The position numbers and the translations under genes are program-made. Shown here piece after piece: positions 1 to 7,688 of a stretch of 64,000 bases of DNA. Source of the DNA: Catellatospora vulcania (GTDB lineage Bacteria > Actinomycetota > Actinomycetes > Mycobacteriales > Micromonosporaceae). Each line of letters starts with the position of its first letter. Position 1 is the first letter of the stretch. The stretch covers positions 233,082 to 297,081 of the forward strand of contig NZ_ML769306.1 of the NCBI RefSeq assembly GCF_009720385.1, given 5' to 3'. The notes under the pieces were generated by a model. The model was not told the DNA's origin. It searched no databases and worked only from the letters and a program-made list of their open reading frames with translations.

Positions 1-887
1 TCGTGGACGGTGCGTCCGGCGGCGTCGACGGCCTGGACCCAGACGGTGTCGGCGGGCTGCGGCAGCAATGCGTCCGGCAATGCCCACAGCAGCCGCCGCA
101 GGACCGGCGGCCGCGAGGCGAGCAGGTCGAGTGCGCGGTTGCGCGGCGAGCCCATCGCGATCCAGATCAGACCATCGCTGCCGCGGGCGATGTTGTCCGG
201 GAAGCCGGGCAGGTTGTCCACGAGCACGTCGCGGTGGCCCGGCTGCGGGCCGGTCAGCCAGAGCCTGGTCAACCGGTATGCGCCGGTCTCCGCGACGGCG
301 ACGAACGACTCGTCGGCGGCGAGGGCGACGCCGTTGGCGAAGTGCAGACCGGTGAGGACGGTGGTGACCGTGCCGTCCGGGTCGCGGCGCAGCAGGCGTC
401 CCGTTCCGGAGTGCTCGATGAGGTCGGCCTTCCAGTGCGCGAGGTCGAACCGGGCCGACGAGTCGCTGAACCAGATGGTGCCGTCGGCGGCGATAGCCGC
501 GTTGTTGCAGATCCGCAGTGGTACGCCGTCGATCCGCGTGCCCGCCGGAACGAGATCCTCGATCGCCCCGTCGACGGGCTGCACGCGGAGCAGGCCGCGA
601 GCGGCGTCGCAGACGACAAGGGCGCCATCGGGGTCGACCTCGATGCCGAGTGGGCGACCGCCGGTTTCGGCCACGACGTCCACACCGTCTTCGCGGACCC
701 GGAGGATCCTGCCGTCGGCGAGGCCGGTGTAGACCGCGCCGTCGGGCGCCACCGCGACGTCCTCGGGCCCGATGCCGGGCAGCGGGTGGAGGACGGGCTG
801 CGGCATGGCGACCGCGCCGTGCGGGCGGCGCGCTCGGGCGGGTGTGGCCGGTGGCTGCCACACGATCGGCTTGATACTGGGCTTCAT
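1..887 (-). CDS. SMP-30/strictosidine-synthase-like lactonase family protein (3' end outside window)
   Basis: A minus-strand gene starts with ATG at 887 and runs off the window edge after 295 codons, so the C-terminus is missing. The translation reads as a six-bladed propeller: IGPEDVAVAPDGAVYTGLAD near the start, NNAAIAADGTIWFSDSSARF in the middle, then GLHFANGVALAADES and NLPGFPDNIARGSDGLIWIA. These are the blade motifs of the SMP-30/gluconolactonase/APMAP (strictosidine synthase-like) family, which hydrolyse lactones or esters at a metal centre. No signal peptide is visible. The substrate cannot be told from sequence. It lies 12 bp downstream of the PEP-mutase-family gene stop (900) on the same strand and could be the third gene of that operon. 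Confidence 0.8.
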   Translation of the reverse strand, partial: MKPSIKPIVWQPPATPARARRPHGAVAMPQPVLHPLPGIGPEDVAVAPDGAVYTGLADGRILRVREDGVDVVAETGGRPLGIEVDPDGALVVCDAARGLLRVQPVDGAIEDLVPAGTRIDGVPLRICNNAAIAADGTIWFSDSSARFDLAHWKADLIEHSGTGRLLRRDPDGTVTTVLTGLHFANGVALAADESFVAVAETGAYRLTRLWLTGPQPGHRDVLVDNLPGFPDNIARGSDGLIWIAMGSPRNRALDLLASRPPVLRRLLWALPDALLPQPADTVWVQAVDAAGRTVH

Positions 888-899
888 GGGACGCTCAGA

Positions 900-1796
900 C
901 TAAGTCCCAGCCGCCGGTGGCGCTACGGTGTGGGCCGGGACGCCGGCAAGTCCGGTCGGCGAGCTGGACTCCAGCGCTGCGGGGTGCTGGGCACGGACGA
1001 GGTCGGCGATGACCCCCGCCAGGTGCGCCCGGCCGGCCCGGTAGAGGTGCGGGCCGAGGCTGATCCGCGCCACGCCGAGTTCGGCCAGCCGGACGAGATT
1101 CCGGCCGCTGTCGGCGAGGACGTTGACCGCGACGCCGGTGGCGACGAGCCGGGCGATGCCGGCCTCGTCGGACAGCAGGATCGGGAACACGCAGTCCGCG
1201 CCGGCCGCCGCGTACAGGCGGGCACGCCGGAGGGTCTCGTCCAGCCGCCCGGCCGGATCACCCGGTGCCGTGTCGAGGTAGACGTCGATGCGGGCGGTCA
1301 CGACCAGGTCGACACCGCACGCCTCGGCCGCCTCCCGGACCTCGGCGAGCAGGTCAGCCTGGCGTGCGGCGTCGACGAGACGGCCGGTACGCGGATCGGT
1401 GTCCTCCAGGTTGCAGCCCGCGGCCCCGGTGGCGGCGAGCCGTTCGACCAGCTCGACGGGCCTCATGCCGTACCCGCGTTCCAGGTCCGCGGTGACCGGC
1501 ACGTCCACGGCCGCGGCGATGCGGGCGACCATGTCGAGCATCTCCCCGACCGGGGTCGCCTCGCCGTCGGCGTAGCCGAGGCTGTCGGCGATCGCCGCGC
1601 TGCTGGTGGCGACCGCGGGCAGCCCGGCTTGGGCGACCAGGCGAGCGCCCCGGCAGTCCCAGACGTTCGGCAGCAACAGTGGCTCACCCGGCCGGTGCAG
1701 GCTGCGCAGGAGCGCGGCCCGGCCGGACACGGCCACCGCCTGGTCCGCGGTCGGCCGGGGTGCGGCCCCCGGGGACCAGGCGCTGGGCGGTGTCAT
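900..1796 (-). CDS. Isocitrate lyase/phosphoenolpyruvate mutase family protein
   Basis: About 298 aa. The fold is recognised from LLPNVWDCRGARLVAQAG, ATSSAAIADSLGYADGE, VPVTADLERGYG and GCNLEDTD, the Mg-binding barrel motifs of the ICL/PEP mutase superfamily (oxaloacetate hydrolase/2-methylisocitrate lyase-like branch). Enzymes of this family make or break C-C or C-P bonds next to a carboxylate; the exact substrate is unknown. I chose the ATG at 1796 because it forms an ATGA overlap with the stop of the upstream gene (1793-1795), giving translational coupling; an in-frame ATG 12 nt upstream (1808) is the alternative. The product is cytoplasmic. Confidence 0.85.
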   Translation of the reverse strand: MTPPSAWSPGAAPRPTADQAVAVSGRAALLRSLHRPGEPLLLPNVWDCRGARLVAQAGLPAVATSSAAIADSLGYADGEATPVGEMLDMVARIAAAVDVPVTADLERGYGMRPVELVERLAATGAAGCNLEDTDPRTGRLVDAARQADLLAEVREAAEACGVDLVVTARIDVYLDTAPGDPAGRLDETLRRARLYAAAGADCVFPILLSDEAGIARLVATGVAVNVLADSGRNLVRLAELGVARISLGPHLYRAGRAHLAGVIADLVRAQHPAALESSSPTGLAGVPAHTVAPPAAGT

Positions 1797-2248
1797 TTCA
1801 GCGTCCACGGCCGGGCGGTCGCGCCCAGCCGGCTCCAGGCGTTGATGACGGTGACCGTCCAGATGAGCTCGGCGAGTTCGACCTCGGTGAAGTGCTCGCC
1901 CGCCCGTGCGATCGTCTCCTCGGCGACCGGCGCCTCGCTCAGCCTCGTCATCGCCTCGGCGAGTTCCAGGGCGGCCTGCTCACGGCCGGTGAAGAACGGG
2001 GCCTCCCGCCACACCGGCAGCGTGTACACCCGCCGCGGGTCCTCGCCGCCGGTGACGGCGTCGCCGCTGTGCATGTCGACGCAGTACGCGCAGCCGTTGA
2101 TCTGGGACACCCTGGTGCGGACCAGTTCGAGCAGTCCCGTCTCCAGCTTGGTGTCGCGGGAGGCGGTGTCCAGGGCGTTCATGGCCTTGTTGAGGTGCGG
2201 GGCGAGCTTGTCGACCGCGACTCGGACCGGGATCTCGTTGATGTTCAT
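1793..2248 (-). CDS. Carboxymuconolactone decarboxylase / AhpD-like family protein
   Basis: 151 aa starting MNINEIPVRVAVDK. The active-site signature NGCAYCVDMHSGDA contains the CxxC...H arrangement of AhpD-like alkylhydroperoxidases and carboxymuconolactone decarboxylase-fold proteins, followed by ELAELIWTVTVINAWSRLG, typical of the actinobacterial members. The CxxC suggests peroxidase or thiol redox activity rather than a true decarboxylase. The gene is first of the minus-strand operon with the PEP-mutase-family gene (ATGA overlap) and is divergent, with only 46 bp between starts, from the MocR-type regulator at 2295, which probably controls it. Confidence 0.9.
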   Translation of the reverse strand: MNINEIPVRVAVDKLAPHLNKAMNALDTASRDTKLETGLLELVRTRVSQINGCAYCVDMHSGDAVTGGEDPRRVYTLPVWREAPFFTGREQAALELAEAMTRLSEAPVAEETIARAGEHFTEVELAELIWTVTVINAWSRLGATARPWTLK

Positions 2249-2294
2249 GGACCCACCGTATGGCGGTAATGGCCTGCCGCTAAGGTCCAATAGT

Positions 2295-3683
2295 GTGACC
2301 GATGGTTGGGCCAATTCCGGTGTCGATCTGCATCTGGACCTCGACCTCGCCGGTGGGCGGCGCACCGCGCTGGAGCAGGCGCTGCGGACGGCCATCCGGT
2401 CCGGGCGGCTGGCCGCGCACACCAGGCTGCCCTCGACCCGGACGCTGGCAGCAGAGCTGAACCTGGCCCGCAACACCGTCGCCGCCGCGTACGAGCAGCT
2501 CACCGCGGAGGGCTATCTCCACGCCCGCACCGGATCCGGGACCACGGTTGCCGGGGTGCCCGAAGCCCACACCGGTGCGGCCGCGCGCACGACCGCTCCC
2601 ACGCCCCGTTTCGACCTGCGCCCGGGCAGCCCCGACGTGGCCACCTTCCCGGTCGACGCGTGGGTTCGGGCCACCCGCCGGGCGCTGGCGCGCGCACCCG
2701 TGTCCACGTACGACTACGGCGACCCGCGGGGGCGGGCCGAACTGCGCACGGCGCTGGCCGGATATCTGGGCCGCGCCCGCGGCGTGCGCGCCGACCCGGA
2801 GCACATCATCGTCTGCTCCGGATACGTCCAGGCCCTCTCGCTGCTCGCCGGAGTGCTGCGCGGGCCGATCGCGATGGAGGACCCCGGGCTCGCGTTCCAC
2901 CGCGACGTGGTCCGCCACACCGGCTGCGAGGTGCTCGCCCTGCCCGTCGACGAGCAGGGCGCCTGCACCGGTCAGCTGGGCGGCGGCGCGCTGGCGCCGG
3001 CACGGGCCGCCGTGCTGACCCCGGCCCACCAGTACCCGACCGGTGTGACGCTGCACCCCGAACGCCGCCGCGCGGCGGTCGCGTGGGCCCGAGCGCACCG
3101 GGGGCTGGTGATCGAGGACGACTATGACGGCGAGTTCCGCTACGACCGGCAACCCGTCGGCGCGCTGCAGGGCATCGCACCCGAGCACGTCGCCTACGTC
3201 GGCACCGCCGCGAAGACCCTGGGCCCGGCGCTGCGGCTGGCCTGGATGGTGCTGCCCGAACGTCTCGTCGAGCCGGTCGCCCACGCCAAGCGACTCACCG
3301 ATCTGCACACCGAGACCATCGGCCAGCTCACCCTCGCCGAACTGATCACCAGCCACGCCTACGACCGGCACATCCGCGCCTGCCGGCTGCACTACCGCCG
3401 ACGGCGTGACCTGCTCATCGAACGCCTGGGCCGCAGCCACCAGCTGCACGGCATCGCGGCCGGGATGCACGCGCTCCTCCCCCTGCCGGCAACAGGTCCC
3501 GGTGAGGACGACGTCATCGCCCGCGCAGCCCTCCGCGGTCTGGCCCTCAGCGGACTTCGCGCGCACATGCACGCCCCCGGGCAGGACCCGGCCATGGGCC
3601 TGATCGTCGGCTACGCCGCACCGGGCCAGGGCGCCTATCCCGCAGCACTGGACCTGCTCGCGCGCGCTCTACGCGGGACCTGA
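2295..3683 (+). CDS. MocR/PdxR-like GntR-family regulator with aminotransferase-like domain
   Basis: 462 aa from a GTG start. Residues about 19-87 form a GntR winged helix (LPSTRTLAAELNLARNTVAA, then YEQLTAEGYLHARTGSGT). Residues about 105-460 are a fold-type I aminotransferase-like domain with the PLP-contact motifs VIEDDYDGEFRY and GTAAKTLGPALRL; the PLP lysine is about residue 307. MocR proteins sense PLP or an amino-compound adduct; members like this are named PdxR when they control vitamin B6 synthesis. Here the divergent neighbour is an AhpD-like gene, a common arrangement. No ribosome site precedes the GTG convincingly, so a leaderless transcript is possible. Confidence 0.9.
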   Translation: MTDGWANSGVDLHLDLDLAGGRRTALEQALRTAIRSGRLAAHTRLPSTRTLAAELNLARNTVAAAYEQLTAEGYLHARTGSGTTVAGVPEAHTGAAARTTAPTPRFDLRPGSPDVATFPVDAWVRATRRALARAPVSTYDYGDPRGRAELRTALAGYLGRARGVRADPEHIIVCSGYVQALSLLAGVLRGPIAMEDPGLAFHRDVVRHTGCEVLALPVDEQGACTGQLGGGALAPARAAVLTPAHQYPTGVTLHPERRRAAVAWARAHRGLVIEDDYDGEFRYDRQPVGALQGIAPEHVAYVGTAAKTLGPALRLAWMVLPERLVEPVAHAKRLTDLHTETIGQLTLAELITSHAYDRHIRACRLHYRRRRDLLIERLGRSHQLHGIAAGMHALLPLPATGPGEDDVIARAALRGLALSGLRAHMHAPGQDPAMGLIVGYAAPGQGAYPAALDLLARALRGT

Positions 3684-3714
3684 ACCCCGCCGTACGGCAG
3701 TTCCGGCGAGACGG

Positions 3715-4185
3715 TCAACGGGAGTTCGTGGGCAACGGGCTCGCCAGCTGCAGGGGGCTGTCGTAGAGCGGAAGGCGTGCCCCGTCGCTGTCCCGGACGA
3801 CCGCCCGGTTCCCGAGCGGATCTGCCAGCACCACGGAAGGCCATGCCATACCCTGCCACGAACCCAGGCCGGCACAGGTGCCGTGCGGGTAGTCGCGGCT
3901 GGTCACCGTACCCACGCGGACTTCGGTCGGGGTCTCGGTCACCGACAGGGTGAACTGGCCGGAGCAGTAGCCGTCCTCGCTCCACGCCACGCCGATCTTC
4001 AGCAACTTCGGGCTGCTGTGGTCCAACAGCACCTTCTGCGGCTCGTGCTGCGTCACGATCGGGCCGGGTGCCACGGCTAACGGCCCGAGACCCAGACGTC
4101 CGGCGCCGAAGCACAACAGCAGCAGCACCCCCGGCACGGTGACGGCGACGAGCGCCGCCGGCAACCAACTGCGTTCCCCGTTCAT
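3715..4185 (-). CDS. Hypothetical exported or membrane-anchored protein
   Basis: 156 aa from the ATG at 4185 (MNGERSWLPAALVA...). One N-terminal hydrophobic segment (about residues 7-27) is a signal anchor or signal peptide; the remainder is a soluble extracytoplasmic domain with two cysteines (EDGYCSGQF and PHGTCAGLG) that could form a disulfide. A 20-aa longer reading frame upstream exists but lacks a good start. I do not recognise the family. It is convergent with the MocR-type gene (31 bp gap). Confidence 0.6.
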   Translation of the reverse strand: MNGERSWLPAALVAVTVPGVLLLLCFGAGRLGLGPLAVAPGPIVTQHEPQKVLLDHSSPKLLKIGVAWSEDGYCSGQFTLSVTETPTEVRVGTVTSRDYPHGTCAGLGSWQGMAWPSVVLADPLGNRAVVRDSDGARLPLYDSPLQLASPLPTNSR

Positions 4186-4253
4186 GCGACGAGTATCGAT
4201 GCGCGTGGGGCAGCGCCGCCGCCCCGGCGCCGAAAGGCCGCCCAACCGTGACC

Positions 4254-4817
4254 TCAGGGCAGGTTGACGCAGGCCAGCCGCGCGCCCGCCATACCGGCGT
4301 GACCAGCCGCGGTCTGGGTCGCCTCAGCGTGCAGGATCAGCGACCGTGGCGGATTCTGCTCGTTGAAGGGCCACTGGTGGGTGGCGGAGCTCTGTGCGCT
4401 GCCGTCGGGGCCGGTGGTGAAGTCGAGCCACACCTCATTGGTCGCGTTGGCGTACGCCGGGTCGGCAGACGGCTTCTCCGGTGTGGCCGCCGGGTCGGCG
4501 GTGTGCTGGTAGTGCGGGCCCGCGGCGGCGCCGTCCGGGCCGCAGGGCCGCTGGTGCAGGTGTGCGCCGTAGGTGTGGTCGGGGTTGAGCCCGGTCAGCC
4601 ACAGGGTGACCTTCGGCGTGGTGTCCGTGTCGGCGAGCGCCAGCCGTACGGTCGCCCCCGCAGGCACCAGAGTCGTGTCATAGGTGACGGCGGCCGCGCC
4701 AGGCGCGTACGTGCTGAATGCCGCCTCCACCTGCGGCGGTGGTGTGGGCTGGGCTGCCGCAAACGCGGCGAGCGCCAGCGCCGCGGGCATCGCCGCGGCG
4801 CGCGTGATGATCCTCAT
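4254..4817 (-). CDS. Cu/Zn superoxide dismutase-like secreted protein
   Basis: 187 aa with a Sec signal peptide (MRIITRAAAMPAALALAAFA, cleavage near residue 22). Motifs of the SodC beta-barrel are present: YGAHLHQRPCG (metal-binding His-x-His), GPHYQH, TNEVWLDFTTGPDGSA and SLILHAE near the C-terminus, plus two cysteines placed as in the structural disulfide. Some actinobacterial members lack the complete Cu set, so dismutase activity is not certain. A strong ribosome site (GGAAGGGGG) precedes the ATG. It lies 100 bp downstream of the large LuxR-type regulator on the same strand. Confidence 0.75.
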   Translation of the reverse strand: MRIITRAAAMPAALALAAFAAAQPTPPPQVEAAFSTYAPGAAAVTYDTTLVPAGATVRLALADTDTTPKVTLWLTGLNPDHTYGAHLHQRPCGPDGAAAGPHYQHTADPAATPEKPSADPAYANATNEVWLDFTTGPDGSAQSSATHQWPFNEQNPPRSLILHAEATQTAAGHAGMAGARLACVNLP

Positions 4818-4917
4818 GCCGTGGCCCCCTTCCGGTCGGGCTGTGCATCGGTCCGTCCCCTGCCGTACCCCGCCGCCCGGGACCGGGAAACGTAAGTGCA
4901 GGCCAACGGCCCTTCGA

Positions 4918-7620
4918 CTAGCCCTGGCCGGTCGAGGTGAGCAGGTGGTGCAGCTGTGCGCGGGACCGCACTCCGGTGCGCCGGTAGAGCTTGGTCAGTG
5001 TCGCCTCGACGGTCTTCACGCTGAGGAACAGCCTCGCGGCGATCTCGCGGTTCGAAGCCCCGCCGGTCGCCAGGCGCACGATCTGCGTCTCTGCCTCGGA
5101 GAGCTCCAGTGCCGCCTCGGTCAAGCCTTCCGGGTGGCTGCGCTCGGCGGCCGCACGTGCCGAGGACGCCCAGAAGGCGGCTCCCGCGTCGGCGAAGACC
5201 TCCTCCGCCTGCTGCACGGCCTCGCGGGCAGCCGAGCGCCGACGCCGACGGCGTTCCGCGCCGGCCAGTGCCAGCAGGCTGCGGCCGCGTTCCAGCGGCA
5301 TGCCGAGCATCGCGAACTGCTCCTGGGAGCGGCGCAGCAGCACGACAGCGTGGGCGGGTTCGGCCACCGCACAGCGGTATACCCCTTCGGCCCGGTCCAG
5401 TGCCGCGATGACGCCCGCCCGGCCCAGCTCGCCGGCCACCGCCCGGGTCTCGTTGATCAACTGCTCGGCCGCGCCGGACTGACCCGCCCCGACCAGCGCT
5501 TCGGCGAGGTCGCCGTGCCAGCGCAGCAGGGACGGGTCGCGGACCTGCTGGCGCTGCTCGAGTTCCTGGACGTGGCGCAGGGCCCGCACGGCGGCGGTGG
5601 CGTCGCGGCAGGCGAGTTCGATCTGTCCGATGGCGTGCCAGGCACGGGCGAGGTAGATCTGGTCGTGCTCGTAGGTGGACGCGGCCAGGGCCCGTTCGGC
5701 GTAGGAGCGGGCCCGCTCGGGTGAGCCGACGGCCAGCTCGGCCAGGGCGGCGGTGTAGCACGACGGTCCCGGTGACAGCCCGGCCCGTTCGCTCAGCCGC
5801 AGCGCCCGCATCGACCGGGTGGCCGCGGAGTGGCAGCGGCCCGCGCGGAGCTCGACCTCGGCCAGGGAGCGCAGGATGTCGACGATGTCCTCGGGGATGC
5901 CGGAGGACTCCGCCGCGGGCAGCATGGCGAGCAGCCCTCGGCGCGCGTGGGTGAGGTGGTCGTCGAAGAACGCGTGCCGCAGGGCGAGGTAGCGCGGCGA
6001 GTTGTGCAGCCCGTACGCGGCGGGGGTCTCGGGCAGCGCCAGGGCCCGGGCCAGGGTCGATTCGGCGGCGGGGTCGCCGAGGATGCGCTCCATCCGGGCG
6101 ACCATCGTCAGCGCGAGGGCCTCGTCCGGGCACTGTGCGGCGAGGCGGGCGTGGCGGGCCGCGGCGCGGGCCTGCCCGGCGGCGCGGCGTGGGGAGCCTT
6201 CGGCGAGGTTGGCGCGCCAGGCCAGGCGCAGCCGTACGGCGGCGATGAGGGCGTGGTCGTCGCCCGCTTCGGCGAGCGCTCGGGCGAGCAGGTCGTCGAG
6301 TCCGTCGAGGGCCTGTCCTGCCGCGTCGGCCATGGCGACGCGGGCGCGGGCCCGGTCGGCCGGGGTGGACGGGGTCTCTTCGAGCAGGTTCACGGCGGCG
6401 CGTACCAGGTCGGTGCGGCCGGCTGCGCCGCCGGCGGCGGCTGCCGCGATCAGCCAGGTGGCGATCCGGTCGGCGGGGATGGCCAGGGTGGCCAGCGTCG
6501 CGGCGCGCAGCGCGAGTTCGGCGGCGCGGGTGGGCCGGCCCTGGGCCATTGCGGTCGTGGAGGCGTCGGCCAGTGACCGGGCCAGCGCCGCGTCGGGGGT
6601 CTGGCCGACGGCACTGGTGTGCCACAGCCGGGTGCTGTCGTCGTCGGCGGTCGCGGCGAGTGCGCGGTGGCATTCGGCCAGCTGGTCGAGGTCGGCGTCG
6701 TGTCTGAGGGTGAGCGCCACGGCGCCGGCGGGCAGGGTGATCCGTCCGCTGGGGCTCAGCTCGGCGAGTCCGGCGTCGCGCGCGGCGGCGAGGTCCCTGG
6801 TGGCCCCGTCGCGGCCCGCGCGGTGCAGCAACTGCAGGCTGGGCCGCTCGGCCAGTGCCGCGAGCAGCAGGGATCCGCGCTGGGAGGCGTCGAGTGGGGC
6901 CAGCATACGGCGGGCTGCCGACAGCACGGCCGGGGTGGGGGTGGTGGTGTCGAAGGCGGCCGGGTCCACGCCGGTGCCCGCCGCGGTGCAGAGGGCCAGG
7001 ATCAGGCCCGGGTTGCCGCCCGCGGCGGCGTGGATCTTGCCGGCCAGCCGGGCCGGTATCGCGTGCCTGCTCAGCAGCTGCGCGGTGTGGTGCAGTTCCA
7101 GCGGGGGCAGGGCCAGTGGCGTGGTGCCGGGCAGCGACGGCTGCTCCGAGCCGGTCGTGGCCAGTACGCCGAGGGTCCTGCCGCCGCGGCGCAGCAGGTA
7201 GGCGAGGATCTCGCGGCTGGGCGGGTCGAGCCAGTGGGCGTCGTCGATGACGAGGACCCCGGTCTGCAGGAGGCTGAGCAGCGCCAGGCGCAGCGCGAGC
7301 GGTTCCGGGTCGCCGGGGCGGCGGTTGAGCACGGCGTCGACGGCGTGGCGTTGCGGGACCGGCAGGGCGTCGCCGAGGCGCCCCTGCGCGTCGAGCAGCA
7401 TGAGCAGGTCCGCCAATGCGCAGAAGGCGATGTCGCGGTCGGCGGGGCCGGGGTGCAGCGTCCAGCTGGGACGTATGCCGTCGGTGGCGGCGCCGGCCAC
7501 GGCACTGCGCCCTGACCCGGCCAGGCCGTGCAGGGTGATCCGGCCGCCGTCGGCGAGCAGCCGCCGGACGGTGTCGAGCAGGGTTTCCCGGCCGATGAGG
7601 TCGGTGCCGGCGGTGTCCAT
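4918..7620 (-). CDS. LuxR-family ATP-binding regulator (LAL type) with variant Walker A
   Basis: 900 aa. N-terminal AAA/STAND ATPase: DLIGRETLLDTVRRLL, then a P-loop-like HGLAGSGRSAVAG in which the expected lysine is arginine (codon at 7507-7509), Walker B VLVIDDAHWLD, and sensor-like VLATTGSEQPSLPG. Residues about 330-820 are Ala/Leu-rich TPR-like helices. The C-terminus carries a LuxR/GerE helix-turn-helix (LSEAETQIVRLATGGASNRE, then IAARLFLSVKTVEATL). Such LAL proteins activate secondary-metabolism or catabolic genes in actinomycetes. The K-to-R change predicts altered nucleotide hydrolysis. The target is unknown; the SOD-like gene lies directly downstream. Confidence 0.9.
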   Translation of the reverse strand: MDTAGTDLIGRETLLDTVRRLLADGGRITLHGLAGSGRSAVAGAATDGIRPSWTLHPGPADRDIAFCALADLLMLLDAQGRLGDALPVPQRHAVDAVLNRRPGDPEPLALRLALLSLLQTGVLVIDDAHWLDPPSREILAYLLRRGGRTLGVLATTGSEQPSLPGTTPLALPPLELHHTAQLLSRHAIPARLAGKIHAAAGGNPGLILALCTAAGTGVDPAAFDTTTPTPAVLSAARRMLAPLDASQRGSLLLAALAERPSLQLLHRAGRDGATRDLAAARDAGLAELSPSGRITLPAGAVALTLRHDADLDQLAECHRALAATADDDSTRLWHTSAVGQTPDAALARSLADASTTAMAQGRPTRAAELALRAATLATLAIPADRIATWLIAAAAAGGAAGRTDLVRAAVNLLEETPSTPADRARARVAMADAAGQALDGLDDLLARALAEAGDDHALIAAVRLRLAWRANLAEGSPRRAAGQARAAARHARLAAQCPDEALALTMVARMERILGDPAAESTLARALALPETPAAYGLHNSPRYLALRHAFFDDHLTHARRGLLAMLPAAESSGIPEDIVDILRSLAEVELRAGRCHSAATRSMRALRLSERAGLSPGPSCYTAALAELAVGSPERARSYAERALAASTYEHDQIYLARAWHAIGQIELACRDATAAVRALRHVQELEQRQQVRDPSLLRWHGDLAEALVGAGQSGAAEQLINETRAVAGELGRAGVIAALDRAEGVYRCAVAEPAHAVVLLRRSQEQFAMLGMPLERGRSLLALAGAERRRRRRSAAREAVQQAEEVFADAGAAFWASSARAAAERSHPEGLTEAALELSEAETQIVRLATGGASNREIAARLFLSVKTVEATLTKLYRRTGVRSRAQLHHLLTSTGQG

Positions 7621-7643
7621 GTCGCCTCACAGGATAGGGGTGG

Positions 7644-7675
7644 CCGGGGTGTGCCTGGGAGACCGCACACCCCGG
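7644..7675 (-). terminator. Hairpin terminator after the protease gene
   Basis: An 11-bp perfect stem (CCGGGGTGTGC at 7644-7654 with its complement at 7665-7675) and a 10-nt loop sit 14 bp past the protease stop codon and before the LuxR-type regulator start. No T-run, as is usual in high-GC actinomycetes. Confidence 0.6.
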
Positions 7676-7688
7676 CTGCCGTCGGCTG

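Noticed and set aside
3..2294. Long plus-strand reading frame leading into the MocR-type gene
   Set aside because: It is the antisense of three minus-strand genes with clear motifs; only the part from 2295 has protein family features.
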